Positions 8,811-17,131 of a DNA stretch of 64,000 nt are shown here, in pieces (the first letter of the stretch is position 1; the number at the start of each line of letters is the position of its first letter). The notes under the pieces are model-generated. The model was given only the letters and a program-made list of their open reading frames with translations. It searched no databases and was not told the origin of the DNA. The stretch comes from Candidatus Phosphoribacter hodrii (GTDB taxonomy: Bacteria > Actinomycetota > Actinomycetes > Actinomycetales > Dermatophilaceae). The position numbers were made by a program, and so were the translations under genes. The stretch is from contig JADJIB010000003.1 of NCBI GenBank assembly GCA_016707175.1, positions 186,001 through 250,000 on the forward strand, given 5' to 3'.

Positions 8811-9515
8811 ATGACCACCCCGTCGAACGCCCGTGTTGAGCCCGGCCTGTCCGCCGAAGCCAGCGGGCTCATGGTCCACTCCGACCACGCTGAGCACACC
8901 GACCACCCCAAACGCAGCCGCAGCGTGACCCGCGACCGGCTGCTCGATGCTGCCGGCGAGGTCTTCGCCGAGCGAGGCGTGGCGGGGGCGAGCGTCGAGG
9001 AGGTCTGCGAACGGGCGGGCTACACACGCGGAGCGTTCTATTCCAACTTCGCGACGAAGGACGAGCTCGTCGTGGCCCTTCTAGACCGCGAGGAAGGGCT
9101 GCTCCTCGAGCGGCTGAGCACCGCGCTGGGTGCTTCGCTGTCCGAGCCGGCCCCGTTGACCGCAATCGCCGGGCGCCTGTTCGACCTGCAGCCGTTCGGG
9201 GCGCAGAACTACGCACTACGCGCCGAGTTGTCGCTGCTCGCGGTCCGCGACCCTGAGCTTGCCGCTCCCTACCTCGCTGCGCAGCGGGCCTGCCGGGAGC
9301 GGTTCGTTCCGTTCCTCCTGGAAGGGTTGGCCCAAGCGGGGTTGGCGCTCACCGTGGCTCCGGACGACGCGCTGGACACCCTCGACGCCCTGTTCGAGAC
9401 GAGCCTGCGCTCGGCGATCATCGCGGGCGATGCGAACTCCCGAAACAACCTCGTGGCCCGGATGCTGCCGGTGTTGCTCGGGGCGATGACCCGTCCCCTC
9501 GCCGACGCCGACTGA
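8811..9515 (+). CDS. TetR/AcrR-family transcriptional regulator
   Basis: About 234 residues. The N-terminal helix-turn-helix spans residues 40-86 (RDRLLDAAGEVFAERG, then the recognition region YTRGAFYSNFATKDEL). The C-terminal ligand domain is variable. It probably senses a substrate of the divergent MMPL/YhgE exporter and represses it through the palindromes in the spacer. ATG 8811 is preceded by GAAGAACGAG; an ATG 60 nt downstream is also possible. Confidence 0.9.
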   Translation: MTTPSNARVEPGLSAEASGLMVHSDHAEHTDHPKRSRSVTRDRLLDAAGEVFAERGVAGASVEEVCERAGYTRGAFYSNFATKDELVVALLDREEGLLLERLSTALGASLSEPAPLTAIAGRLFDLQPFGAQNYALRAELSLLAVRDPELAAPYLAAQRACRERFVPFLLEGLAQAGLALTVAPDDALDTLDALFETSLRSAIIAGDANSRNNLVARMLPVLLGAMTRPLADAD

Positions 9516-9518
9516 AGG

Positions 9519-10046
9519 TCAGCAGCCGGGGGGTGCGGTCGCCAGAGTCGCCGTGCCGGTCGAGGTCGCCATCTCCTTGTAACCCGACCCCAGCACCAGA
9601 TCGACCGATGCGTCGGCTCGGGTGTCCTTGACCAGCGTGGCACCGGCGACGAGGGTCTGCACGAGGGCCGCGGCCCGCTCACCGGCGCTGCCGTAACGGA
9701 CCTCGGCGGTGCCGGGGATCTGCTTCTTGGCCGGGTCATTCGACACGGTGCCCAGGACGAATCCCTTCGCCTTCACCAACCGGCCCACGGTGGCGGCCAA
9801 CCCGGTGCGCGAGGTCGCGTTGTAGACGTTGACCGTGACCTGGCTCGGATAGACCGGGCCGCTCGGGCCCGCGGTGATCGTGCAGGCCGGAGCCGCCGCT
9901 TTGGTGGAGCCCTTCGACCAATAACTCGAGGCGTAGTAGAACGCACCGGCGAGCATGGCAATGACGACGAGCAGCGTGATCGCTGTTCGCTTGCGACGGC
10001 GCGCTCGCGCCACCGACGCTGATTCGACGGTGATGCTCACCGGCAT
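9519..10046 (-). CDS. LytR_C-domain membrane-anchored protein
   Basis: 175 residues: short basic cytoplasmic N-terminus, one membrane segment (ITLLVVIAMLAGAFYYASSY), then an extracellular LytR_C domain recognisable by VTVNVYNATSRTGLA and a C-terminal DLVLGSGY. Such domains accompany LytR-CpsA-Psr wall-polymer ligases; this stand-alone form may assist cell-wall glycopolymer attachment. The ATG sits in a GGTATGCCG motif; GTG two codons later is equally plausible. It is followed downstream, convergently, by the tetR gene. Confidence 0.85.
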   Translation of the reverse strand: MPVSITVESASVARARRRKRTAITLLVVIAMLAGAFYYASSYWSKGSTKAAAPACTITAGPSGPVYPSQVTVNVYNATSRTGLAATVGRLVKAKGFVLGTVSNDPAKKQIPGTAEVRYGSAGERAAALVQTLVAGATLVKDTRADASVDLVLGSGYKEMATSTGTATLATAPPGC

Positions 10047-10091
10047 ACCTCCGCAGTGAAGTGCTGCGACCCCGACAGCCCAGACAGTGCC

Positions 10092-10388
10092 CTAGTCAAG
10101 CACGAGCACGCGCGCATGCAGAGTCCCACGCTGTTGAAGGGCCGCTCGCAGCGCCCGGTGGAGCCCCTGCTCGAGGTAGAGGACGCCGCGCCACTCGACG
10201 ACATGGGCAAACAAGTCTCCGTAGAAGGTCGAGTCGTCGGCCAGCAACTGCGCCAAGTCGAGGGTGCGCTTGGTGGTCACGAGGTCCTGCAGGCGCACCT
10301 GGCGCGGCGCGACGTTGGCCCAATCGCGGGTCGTCACCAGCCCATGGTCGGGGTAGGGCCGGTGCTCGCCTATCCCCTTGAAGATCAC
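10092..10388 (-). CDS. small conserved protein annotated elsewhere as VapB-family
   Basis: 98 residues from GTG 10388, beginning VIFKGIGEHRPYPDHGL and ending LHRALRAALQQRGTLHARVLVL. This protein is conserved in actinobacteria next to the LytR_C gene and, as I recall, is often auto-annotated as a VapB-like antitoxin. No PIN toxin neighbour exists here, so a toxin-antitoxin role is doubtful. It lies upstream of the LytR_C gene on the same strand with a 45-nt gap and is divergent from the HerA-like gene. Confidence 0.7.
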   Translation of the reverse strand: MIFKGIGEHRPYPDHGLVTTRDWANVAPRQVRLQDLVTTKRTLDLAQLLADDSTFYGDLFAHVVEWRGVLYLEQGLHRALRAALQQRGTLHARVLVLD

Positions 10389-10482
10389 GGGCGCCAGTCT
10401 AGGTGGTGGCCCGGTTGCGGCCTCCGGTATGCCGCGCGCCACCTCGCGTTCGTTGCGCGCGGGTACGTCTAGAGTGCGTTCC

Positions 10483-12093
10483 GTGACCGAGATGCCCGAG
10501 CAGATCCAGCAGATCAAGGCCGGCTACGAGTTCGCCGGTGGTGCCCTCGCCTTCGGCGCGGCCGTCCTGGATGGGGCCGCCTATCCCGAAGCCCAAGTCA
10601 AGATTCCGCTGGCCGTCATCAACCGGCACGGCCTCGTGGCGGGCGCGACGGGCACCGGAAAGACCAAAACCCTGCAGTTGATGGCCGAGCAGTTGTCCCA
10701 AGGCGGCGTGCCCGTGTTCCTCGCCGACGTCAAGGGTGACCTCTCCGGCATGGCGTCGCCCGGCGTCTCCAACGAGAAGGTGGCCGCCCGCGCAGCCGAC
10801 ATCGGCGAGGAGTGGGTGGGCACGGCATACCCGACGGAGTTCTATGCGCTGGGAGGCCAGGGCAAGGGCATCCCGATCCGCGCCGCGGTCTCCTCCTTCG
10901 GGCCGACGCTGCTGGCAAAGGTGCTGGGGCTCAACGAAACCCAGGAGTCGAGCCTCGGCCTGGTGTTCCACTACGCCGACTCCAAGGGGCTGTGGCTCGA
11001 CGACATCAAGGACCTGCGCGCCGTCGTCCAGCACCTGACGAGCGAGGAGGGCAAGGCCGACCTCAAGAACCTCGGCGGGCTGTCGTCGGCGACGGCGGGC
11101 GTCATCCTGCGTGAGTTGATCACCTTCGCCGACCAGGGCGCGGACGTGTTCTTCGGGCTGCCGGAGTTCGACACCGCCGACCTGCTGCGCCTCGGTGCCG
11201 ACGGACGCGGCATCGTGTCGATGCTCGAGTTGCCCGCGGTGCAGGACCGGCCGCAGTTGTTCTCGACGTTCCTCATGTGGCTGTTGGCTGACCTCTTCCA
11301 CGACCTGCCCGAGGTCGGCGACCTCGACAAGCCCAAGCTCGTCTTCTTCTTCGACGAGGCGCATCTGCTGTTCGCCGACGCGTCGAAGGACTTCCTGCAG
11401 GCGATCACCCAGACGGTGCGGCTCATCCGCTCCAAGGGCGTCGGGGTCTTCTTCGTCACGCAGTCGCCCAAGGACGTCCCCGGCGACGTGCTCGCCCAGC
11501 TCGGCAACCGGGTCCAGCACGCGCTGCGCGCCTACACCCCCGACGACGCCAAGGCCCTCAAGGCGGCAGTGTCGACCTACCCCAAGAGCGCCTACGACCT
11601 GGAGGAGTTGCTCACCCAACTCGGCACCGGCGAGGCCGTCATCACGGTGCTGTCCGAGCGAGGTGCCCCGACGCCGGTCGCCTGGACCCGGATGCGCGCG
11701 CCGCAGTCGCTCATGGCTCCCTCCGCGGACGCGGTCATCGACCAGATCGTCGCGGCGTCGCCCGGCACCGGTCGGTATGCCGCCGCGCAGGATCGTGAGT
11801 CGGCCTTCGAGAAGCTCACGGCTGCCGCGTCGGCCGCCGATGCCGCCGCTGCCCAGGCCGCGGCGGCCGAAGCGCAGGCCAAGGCCGACGCAGAGGCTGC
11901 CAAGGCCGCAGAGGCGGCTGCCAAGGCAGAGGCCAAGGCCGACCGCCCGGCTGCTCGACCGGCTCGTGAGGAGCCGACGGTGGTCGAGCAGGTCGTCGGG
12001 TCGTCGGTGTTCAAGTCGATGCTGCGCTCGGCGGGCACCGTCATCGGGCGGGAGATCACCCGGTCGATCTTTGGCACGTCTCGCCGCCGCTGA
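10483..12093 (+). CDS. HerA-like (DUF853) ATPase
   Basis: About 536 residues. Walker A is GATGTGKTK (54-62) and Walker B is KLVFFFDEAHLLF (about 287-299), followed by a sensor segment VFFVTQSPKDVPGDVLAQLGN, all hallmarks of the HerA/FtsK superfamily DUF853 proteins. An Ala/Lys/Glu-rich stretch (about residues 445-490) looks like a helical linker before a conserved C-terminal tail (VVGSSVFKSMLRSAGTVIG). Likely a DNA-translocating or DNA-associated motor, but the substrate is unproven. GTG 10483 is preferred over ATG 10492. Confidence 0.85.
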   Translation: MTEMPEQIQQIKAGYEFAGGALAFGAAVLDGAAYPEAQVKIPLAVINRHGLVAGATGTGKTKTLQLMAEQLSQGGVPVFLADVKGDLSGMASPGVSNEKVAARAADIGEEWVGTAYPTEFYALGGQGKGIPIRAAVSSFGPTLLAKVLGLNETQESSLGLVFHYADSKGLWLDDIKDLRAVVQHLTSEEGKADLKNLGGLSSATAGVILRELITFADQGADVFFGLPEFDTADLLRLGADGRGIVSMLELPAVQDRPQLFSTFLMWLLADLFHDLPEVGDLDKPKLVFFFDEAHLLFADASKDFLQAITQTVRLIRSKGVGVFFVTQSPKDVPGDVLAQLGNRVQHALRAYTPDDAKALKAAVSTYPKSAYDLEELLTQLGTGEAVITVLSERGAPTPVAWTRMRAPQSLMAPSADAVIDQIVAASPGTGRYAAAQDRESAFEKLTAAASAADAAAAQAAAAEAQAKADAEAAKAAEAAAKAEAKADRPAARPAREEPTVVEQVVGSSVFKSMLRSAGTVIGREITRSIFGTSRRR

Positions 12094-12128
12094 GAGTTGC
12101 TCGGGGCGGGCTGCTGCGGGCGTGTGCT

Positions 12129-12178
12129 TGACGGAGTGCGATTGACGGGGTGATCACCCCGTCAATCGCACTCCGTCA
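12129..12178. terminator. perfect 50-bp palindrome between convergent genes
   Basis: The sequence from 12129 to 12178 is its own reverse complement with 25-bp arms, no spacer and TGATCA at the centre. It lies between the convergent HerA-like and APC transporter genes and could act as a bidirectional terminator; there is no poly-T tail. Confidence 0.7.
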
Positions 12179-12185
12179 CACACTC

Positions 12186-12246
12186 GCTCAGGACTCAGCG
12201 CTCAGGGCTCAGGGCTCAGCTGCGAGAACTCAGCACTCAGCTGCGA
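12186..12246. repeat. short tandem CTCAG-type repeats
   Basis: A 60-bp stretch built from variants of CTCAGGGCTCAG and CTCAGCTGCGAG (the latter occurs twice) runs into the last codons of the APC transporter gene. Probably slippage-derived. Confidence 0.55.
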
Positions 12247-13529
12247 GGAACGCCCCGGCGCTGCAGCCAGACCCGACCGAACACCCCAGCACCCACGACC
12301 AGCGCGCCGACGACCACCGAACCGATCGGCAGGGTCGCGGCCAGCACCAGACACCCGACGAGCCCGGCCGCCTGAACCCAGTGCGGCCAGCGACGGTGCT
12401 CGCCCGTCTGAGTCCAGGCCGACGCGTTGGCGATCGCGTAGTAGAGCAACACCCCGAACGACGAGAACCCGATGGCGTGCCGCAGATCGGTGAGCAGCAC
12501 GAGCACAGCCACGGCGCCGGCCACCCAGAGTTGCGCGACAGCGGGCACCTTCGAGCCAGGGTCGACGGCCGCCAGCAGCCGAGGCAGGTCGCCGCGGCGC
12601 GCCATCGCCAAGACCGTGCGCCCGACGCCGGACAGCAGCCCGAGGAGGGCGCCGAGGGCGGCCACGGTCGCGCCGACCCGCACGAAGACCCCGGCCCAGG
12701 ACACGTCGGCCGCCTGGGCCGCCGTCAACAACGGCAGCGCCGACGCCGCGATCCCGTCCGCGCCGATGGTGGCCAGGAGCAGGAGGGCGAGGACGGCATA
12801 CAGGGCAATGACCAGGCCCAACGCGCGGGTGATGGCACGCGGGATGGTCACCGTCGGCGCGCGCACCTCCTCACCGAGGGTGGCGATCCGGGCATACCCC
12901 GCGAAGGCGAAGAACAGCAGCCCCGCAGACTGCAAGATCCCGTATGCCGTCGCGTCGCCCACGCCCGCCCAGGGCGCTGCCCACTCGCGGGTGAAGGCGG
13001 CGATGACGAGCACCGTGACGAGCAGGCAGGCGAGGGTGACGGTGAGCAGCACCCGGGCCAGGCGCGCGGTCTTGGTGATGCCCCGGGTGAGGACGACGGT
13101 GAGGGCACCGACGACAGCCAGCCCGACGACCTGCGCCGCCCGCGCCTCGCCGCCGAGCGCATAGGTCGCTGCGGTGATCGCCATGGCCGCACAGGAGGCC
13201 GTCTTGCCGACGACGAACGCCCATCCGGCAGCGAATCCCCAGCTCTCGCCGAGGCATTCGCGCCCATAGACATAGGTGCCACCCGACTCGGGGAACTGCG
13301 CGGCCAGTTGCGCCGACGAGGTCGCGTTGGCCCAGGCGACTGCTGCGGCAAGGGCCAACCCGACGAGCAGGCCCGATCCGGCTGCGGCTGCCGCTGGGGT
13401 GAAGGCGGCGAACACGCCCGCGCCGATCATCGACCCGAGCCCGATGACGACCGCGTCTCCCAGGCCCAGGCGCCGCGCCAACCGCGGATGGTCGCCGCCC
13501 GAGGGGTATGCCGCGCGCCCAGGGCTCAT
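12237..13529 (-). CDS. APC-family amino acid/polyamine permease
   Basis: 430 residues with about 12 membrane helices. The first helix carries the APC signature GLGSMIGAGVFAAFTPAA, followed by FPESGGTYVYGRECLGES, characteristic of amino acid permeases of the LeuT fold. Substrate cannot be assigned. ATG 13529 is chosen because the hydrophobic core begins 22 residues later; upstream in-frame sequence is compositionally unlike coding DNA. The gene converges on the 50-bp palindrome. Confidence 0.88.
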   Translation of the reverse strand: MSPGRAAYPSGGDHPRLARRLGLGDAVVIGLGSMIGAGVFAAFTPAAAAAGSGLLVGLALAAAVAWANATSSAQLAAQFPESGGTYVYGRECLGESWGFAAGWAFVVGKTASCAAMAITAATYALGGEARAAQVVGLAVVGALTVVLTRGITKTARLARVLLTVTLACLLVTVLVIAAFTREWAAPWAGVGDATAYGILQSAGLLFFAFAGYARIATLGEEVRAPTVTIPRAITRALGLVIALYAVLALLLLATIGADGIAASALPLLTAAQAADVSWAGVFVRVGATVAALGALLGLLSGVGRTVLAMARRGDLPRLLAAVDPGSKVPAVAQLWVAGAVAVLVLLTDLRHAIGFSSFGVLLYYAIANASAWTQTGEHRRWPHWVQAAGLVGCLVLAATLPIGSVVVGALVVGAGVFGRVWLQRRGVPRS

Positions 13530-13554
13530 GCGCCTATCGTGCCAGGGGGCGCGA

Positions 13555-14100
13555 TCAGTCTCCGAGCAGGCTTTCCATGTCGTCGCCGTAATCACCGTCG
13601 TCGTCGATATCGGCGAAGTAGCACACGACCTGGATCTCGGGGTCATCGACGGTGCTCATGACCAACTGCCGCAGGCTCACCAGGCGTCCGTCGGCCAGGC
13701 GGATCTGCTTGACCCCGTTGCGGGGGAGGTCGACGCCGCGGCGCTCCTCCCACCAGGTCCGCGCCTGTGGGGTGACGGCGAAGACGCGCTCCAAGAGGTC
13801 GTCGAAGCGCGGGTCGCCGGGCCACTTCTCGTAGTCCTCGCGGAAGTGACCGAGCTGGGCGATCGCCTCGGCCTCCCAATCGACGTAGAGGGCCCGGGCG
13901 CTCGGCTCGGCAAGGTAGTACCAGAGCATGTTGCGTTCGTGGTCGGGCCGGCTGGCGAAGTCGGCGAAGAGCAGATGAGCAGCCCGGTTGGCATGCAACA
14001 CATCCCAGCGTGCGCCTGCGACATAGGCGGGGTTGGGCTCAAGGCTCTCGACAAGTTCGACGACGCCCTCATCGATGGCTTCGGGCTCCCGCGTGGTCAT
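13555..14100 (-). CDS. MmyB-type ligand-binding domain protein lacking an HTH
   Basis: 181 residues matching the C-terminal MltR/MmyB ligand-binding domain of actinobacterial XRE regulators: PAYVAGARWDVLHANRAAHLLFADF, RNMLWYYL, DPRFDDLLERV, WWEERRGVDL, G-rich acidic end. Normally an N-terminal Xre-type helix-turn-helix precedes this domain, but an in-frame stop lies just upstream of the earliest start (14124). The domain therefore stands alone, either a truncated regulator or a ligand-only protein. A response-regulator remnant lies immediately upstream, suggesting that the locus has decayed. Confidence 0.72.
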   Translation of the reverse strand: MTTREPEAIDEGVVELVESLEPNPAYVAGARWDVLHANRAAHLLFADFASRPDHERNMLWYYLAEPSARALYVDWEAEAIAQLGHFREDYEKWPGDPRFDDLLERVFAVTPQARTWWEERRGVDLPRNGVKQIRLADGRLVSLRQLVMSTVDDPEIQVVCYFADIDDDGDYGDDMESLLGD

Positions 14101-14154
14101 GTGGTCATGATGCCAGTCGGGCAACCTCGACCGCCGACCGCGCTCGTCGGGGGG

Positions 14155-14244
14155 TCAGGCCGCTTCGGCGCCCAAGCGGTAACCGACTCCAGGGACCGAT
14201 CCGGCGATCCGAGGGCCACCGGCGGCCTCGATCTTGCGGCACGT
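14155..14244 (-). pseudogene. C-terminal fragment of an OmpR/PhoB-type response regulator
   Basis: Minus-strand translation of 14238-14155 gives RKIEAAGGPRIAGSVPGVGYRLG, then a few residues and TGA: the wing and last strand of a winged-helix effector domain. Upstream the frame is closed by an in-frame TGA within a few codons and no receiver domain is present, so this is a remnant. Confidence 0.6.
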
Positions 14245-14328
14245 TGGTCAACTCCCGGATCCGCTCGCTGTGCCCCCGCGACGGAACGCGTAACCGAGAT
14301 CAACTCACCGGCCTGATGTAATTGCGCG

Positions 14329-15228
14329 GTGAAGGATCACGGGCCGGAACAGAGCGAGCCGGACGGCTCGGACCCGAGGGTCGCGGCATACCTGGCTCGC
14401 CTCGGTCGACGCGATCTGCTGGCCGCGCCCGCGGATCGCGCCACGCTCGTCGCGCTGCACCGCGCCCACGTCGAGCGGGTGCCTTACGAGACGCTGCAGA
14501 TCGCCCTCGGTCACCCGACGCCCGTCGACGTCGCCGCGTCCGTCGCGTCGGTCCTGCGCGGGCACGGGGGCTACTGCTTCCATCTCAACGGCGCCTTCGC
14601 CTGGCTGCTCGAGCGCCTCGGGTATGCCGTGCAGCACCACCGCGCGGGCGTCCAGGGGGCGCGGGCTGCGACCCCGGTGGGGGCTGACGGCAATCACCTG
14701 GCGCTCACCGTCGACGTCGAGGGGCAGCCGTGGCTCGTCGATGTCGGTCTCGGCAGCGCTGTGCACGAGCCGCTGCCGTTGGCGCCCGGGCGTTATCGAC
14801 AGGGGCCGTTCACTTACGGCATCCGGCCCTCCGAGGCCGTGCCGGGCGGGTGGCGGTTTGACCACGATCCGAGCGCCCAGTCGTTTGTCGGAATGGACCT
14901 CGACATCGCCCCGTGCACGCTCGCGGAGGCGACCACACGGCATACCGAGTTGTCGACCTCGCCGGAGTCGATGTTCGTCAAGGTGCTCGCGGTCCAGCGG
15001 CGCGACGCCCACGGCGTCGACCTGCTGCAGTCGGTGGCGTTGACGCGGATCGACACGGCTGGGCGGCGGAAGCGGGTTGTGGAGAGCGCCGCCGACTTCG
15101 AGGGCGTGCTGCGGGGCGTCTTCGGCCTGGACCTCACCGGTATGCCGCGCGAGCACCTCGCCGCGGTGTGGCGGCGGCAGGCGGACGGCTACGCGGCATA
15201 CCAGGAAAAGAAGACCGCCCGCGCCTGA
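14329..15228 (+). CDS. nat: arylamine N-acetyltransferase
   Basis: Acetyl-CoA-dependent transferase that N-acetylates arylamines and hydrazines. The Cys-His-Asp triad is C83 (GGYCFHLNGAF), H123 (GNHLALTV) and D138 (WLVDVGLG). The 299-residue length is slightly longer than usual. The start is GTG at 14329; the N-terminal 12 residues are polar and may be dispensable. A tRNA-Ser on the opposite strand follows 20 nt after the stop. Confidence 0.93.
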   Translation: MKDHGPEQSEPDGSDPRVAAYLARLGRRDLLAAPADRATLVALHRAHVERVPYETLQIALGHPTPVDVAASVASVLRGHGGYCFHLNGAFAWLLERLGYAVQHHRAGVQGARAATPVGADGNHLALTVDVEGQPWLVDVGLGSAVHEPLPLAPGRYRQGPFTYGIRPSEAVPGGWRFDHDPSAQSFVGMDLDIAPCTLAEATTRHTELSTSPESMFVKVLAVQRRDAHGVDLLQSVALTRIDTAGRRKRVVESAADFEGVLRGVFGLDLTGMPREHLAAVWRRQADGYAAYQEKKTARA

Positions 15229-15247
15229 GGCGACGGGCGGTCCGCAG

Positions 15248-15336
15248 TGGCGGAGGATAGGGGATTTGAACCCCTGAGGGTGTTTAGCCCAACACGATTT
15301 CCAATCGTGCGCACTAGGCCGCTATGCGAATCCTCC
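15248..15336 (-). tRNA. tRNA-Ser (anticodon GGA)
   Basis: Minus-strand type II tRNA: acceptor GGAGGAT/ATCCTCC, anticodon loop TTGGAAA (anticodon GGA), long variable arm, T loop TTCAAAT, discriminator G and encoded CCA (15248-15250 on the plus strand). Confidence 0.97.
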
Positions 15337-15417
15337 GTGGGCGAGGGTACCGGAGCGGCCCGCCACGGCCGAAATCCGGTCGAGGGCTGTCGGTGGTCGG
15401 TGTCAGACTCGTGCCTC

Positions 15418-16755
15418 ATGAGCGACCAGGCGAGCGACGGGGGGAGTGGCGCATCGCGGGATGGCGGGAGTGGCGGCACGCCGACCCGGCCGCGCCTTCG
15501 CGACTTCTGGACCGACCTGCCGCGCGAGGGCAAGTTTCTGCTCAGCACGATCATCATCGACTTCATCGGCACCGGCCTGGTGATGCCGTTCCTCGTCGTC
15601 TACCTGCACGAGGTGCGCGGGTTCCCGCTCGATCACGTGGGTGTGCTCGCCTCGATTCCCGCCGTGGTCAGCCTCATCGTCCTCGGCCCCACGGGTCACG
15701 TCATCGATCGACTCGGCGCGAGACGGGTCATCATCGCCTCGACCATCGCCTCGATCGTGGCCGACGTCTGGCTGGCCTTCGCGACCACCGAGCTGGCGGC
15801 GGCCGGGGCGTTGGTGGTCATGGGCTTCGCCGGCGGGGTGATCTGGCCCGCCATCCAGTCGTTCGTCAGCGCGATCATGCCGTCACACATCCGCCAGCGG
15901 TATTTCGGGATGAGCTTCACCCTGCTCAACCTCGGCATCGGGATCGGAGGCGTCATCGGGGGCACCGTGGTCGACGTCGCTCGCCCCGAGACCTTCGTGG
16001 TGATCTATCTCGTCAACGCGGCCACGTTCCTCGCCCCGCTGGCGATTTACCTCGGGCCGTTGCGGCATACCGACCCTCGGCCCCAGCACGCGCCGGTCGA
16101 TGACGCTGCTCCGCGCGTCTCCTACTGGCGACTGCTGCGCGACCGGCGGGTGGCCGCGCTCTTCGCCCTGACGATGGTCTCGGCCTACGTCGGCTATGCC
16201 CAACTCGCCACGGGTGCAGTGGCCTTTGCTCGCGACGTGGGACAGGTGTCCACCCAGGCCATCGGCTACGGCTTCGCTGCCAACACGGTCGTCATCGTGG
16301 CCCTGCAACTGCCGGTCCTGCAGCGCATCGAGAACCGTCGTCGCACCCGGGTGCTGCTGGCCATGTGCGTGGTCTGGGCGGCCGCCTGGCTGGCGCTCGG
16401 GCTGACCGGGGTCGCGCCGGGCGGCGCCGCTGCCGCGGTGCTCTTCGCGGTGTGTTGTGCGGTGTTCGGCCTAGGCGAGACGCTTCTGCAGCCGACGATC
16501 CCGGCCATCACCAACGACCTGGCCAGTGACGCCGTCCGCGGGCGCTACAACGCGTTGATGTCGATGGGCTTCCAGGCCGCGGCCATCATCGCCCCCATTC
16601 AGGCGGCCTGGTTGATCGAGCACGGTCAAGGCGGCAGTTACATCGGCCTGCTCGTCGCGGGCTGCGTGGTCATGGCCGGCTTGGCGTTGCTCGTCGAACG
16701 CCGCATCCCGGCGTCGGCCAATGGGCTGGCTCGCCGCCCCGCCCCGCAGCGGTGA
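15418..16755 (+). CDS. major facilitator superfamily transporter
   Basis: 445 residues with 12 predicted helices, a glycine/serine-rich cytoplasmic N-terminus of about 30 residues and the MFS loop-2/3 motif at GHVIDRLGARRVI (about residue 95-107). Closest in character to the MdtH/drug-efflux branch, but the substrate is unknown. ATG 15418 begins the only compositionally normal reading frame. It stands alone, with SRP RNA downstream. Confidence 0.88.
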   Translation: MSDQASDGGSGASRDGGSGGTPTRPRLRDFWTDLPREGKFLLSTIIIDFIGTGLVMPFLVVYLHEVRGFPLDHVGVLASIPAVVSLIVLGPTGHVIDRLGARRVIIASTIASIVADVWLAFATTELAAAGALVVMGFAGGVIWPAIQSFVSAIMPSHIRQRYFGMSFTLLNLGIGIGGVIGGTVVDVARPETFVVIYLVNAATFLAPLAIYLGPLRHTDPRPQHAPVDDAAPRVSYWRLLRDRRVAALFALTMVSAYVGYAQLATGAVAFARDVGQVSTQAIGYGFAANTVVIVALQLPVLQRIENRRRTRVLLAMCVVWAAAWLALGLTGVAPGGAAAAVLFAVCCAVFGLGETLLQPTIPAITNDLASDAVRGRYNALMSMGFQAAAIIAPIQAAWLIEHGQGGSYIGLLVAGCVVMAGLALLVERRIPASANGLARRPAPQR

Positions 16756-16789
16756 GGGGCGCGCGGGCCACGCCGCACGGCATACACTG

Positions 16790-16888
16790 GGCGACGGCAC
16801 CCCGCGTGGTGGTACCTCACTGAACTCCCCCAGGGCAGGAATGCAGCAAGGGCAGGTGAGCTCTTCCAGGTACGTGGGGTGCTCTTGC
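16790..16888 (+). ncRNA. ffs: signal recognition particle RNA (4.5S, small type)
   Basis: Contains the universally conserved SRP domain IV: the asymmetric-loop and GGAA-tetraloop region CAGGGCAGGAATGCAGCAAG at about 16831-16850, flanked by pairing arms GGCACCCC and GGGGTGCT. Length of about 97 nt fits the actinobacterial small form. TACACT at 16783-16788 could be its -10 element. Confidence 0.93.
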
Positions 16889-16917
16889 GTCTGCGGATGT
16901 TCCCCAGGCATGGGCGA

Positions 16918-16943
16918 GCCCGCCGGCGGAGCTGCCGGCGGGC
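16918..16943 (+). terminator. GC-rich hairpin after SRP RNA
   Basis: Perfect 10-bp stem GCCCGCCGGC/GCCGGCGGGC with a 6-nt loop, 30 nt after the SRP RNA, followed by a second small palindrome CCTCGCGAGG. No T tail. Confidence 0.6.
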
Positions 16944-17131
16944 CCTCGCGAGGGCGACCACACGGCCGCCTCGCACTAGTGCTGTCGCTGCTCACCCGCA
17001 ATGAGCGGTCATCCGTTGGCGCGCCAACCCGACAGTCGGCAACTCGGTATCCTGCGGCGAGCACACGGCATACTCGACTGGTCGGGGCCTACCCGAAGGC
17101 CGCGGGGGCGGTCGATCACCTAAGGCGATAC
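16944..17131. other. 188-nt spacer with no gene seen
   Basis: The spacer between the SRP RNA terminator and the following membrane-protein gene. Two CGGCATAC-type motifs flank it or lie in it (for example near 17068). I see no ORF with coding-like composition and no strong promoter match. Confidence 0.4.

Noticed and set aside
12186..12246. CRISPR-like short repeats
   Set aside because: Units are 6-12 bp with no unique spacers and no cas genes.
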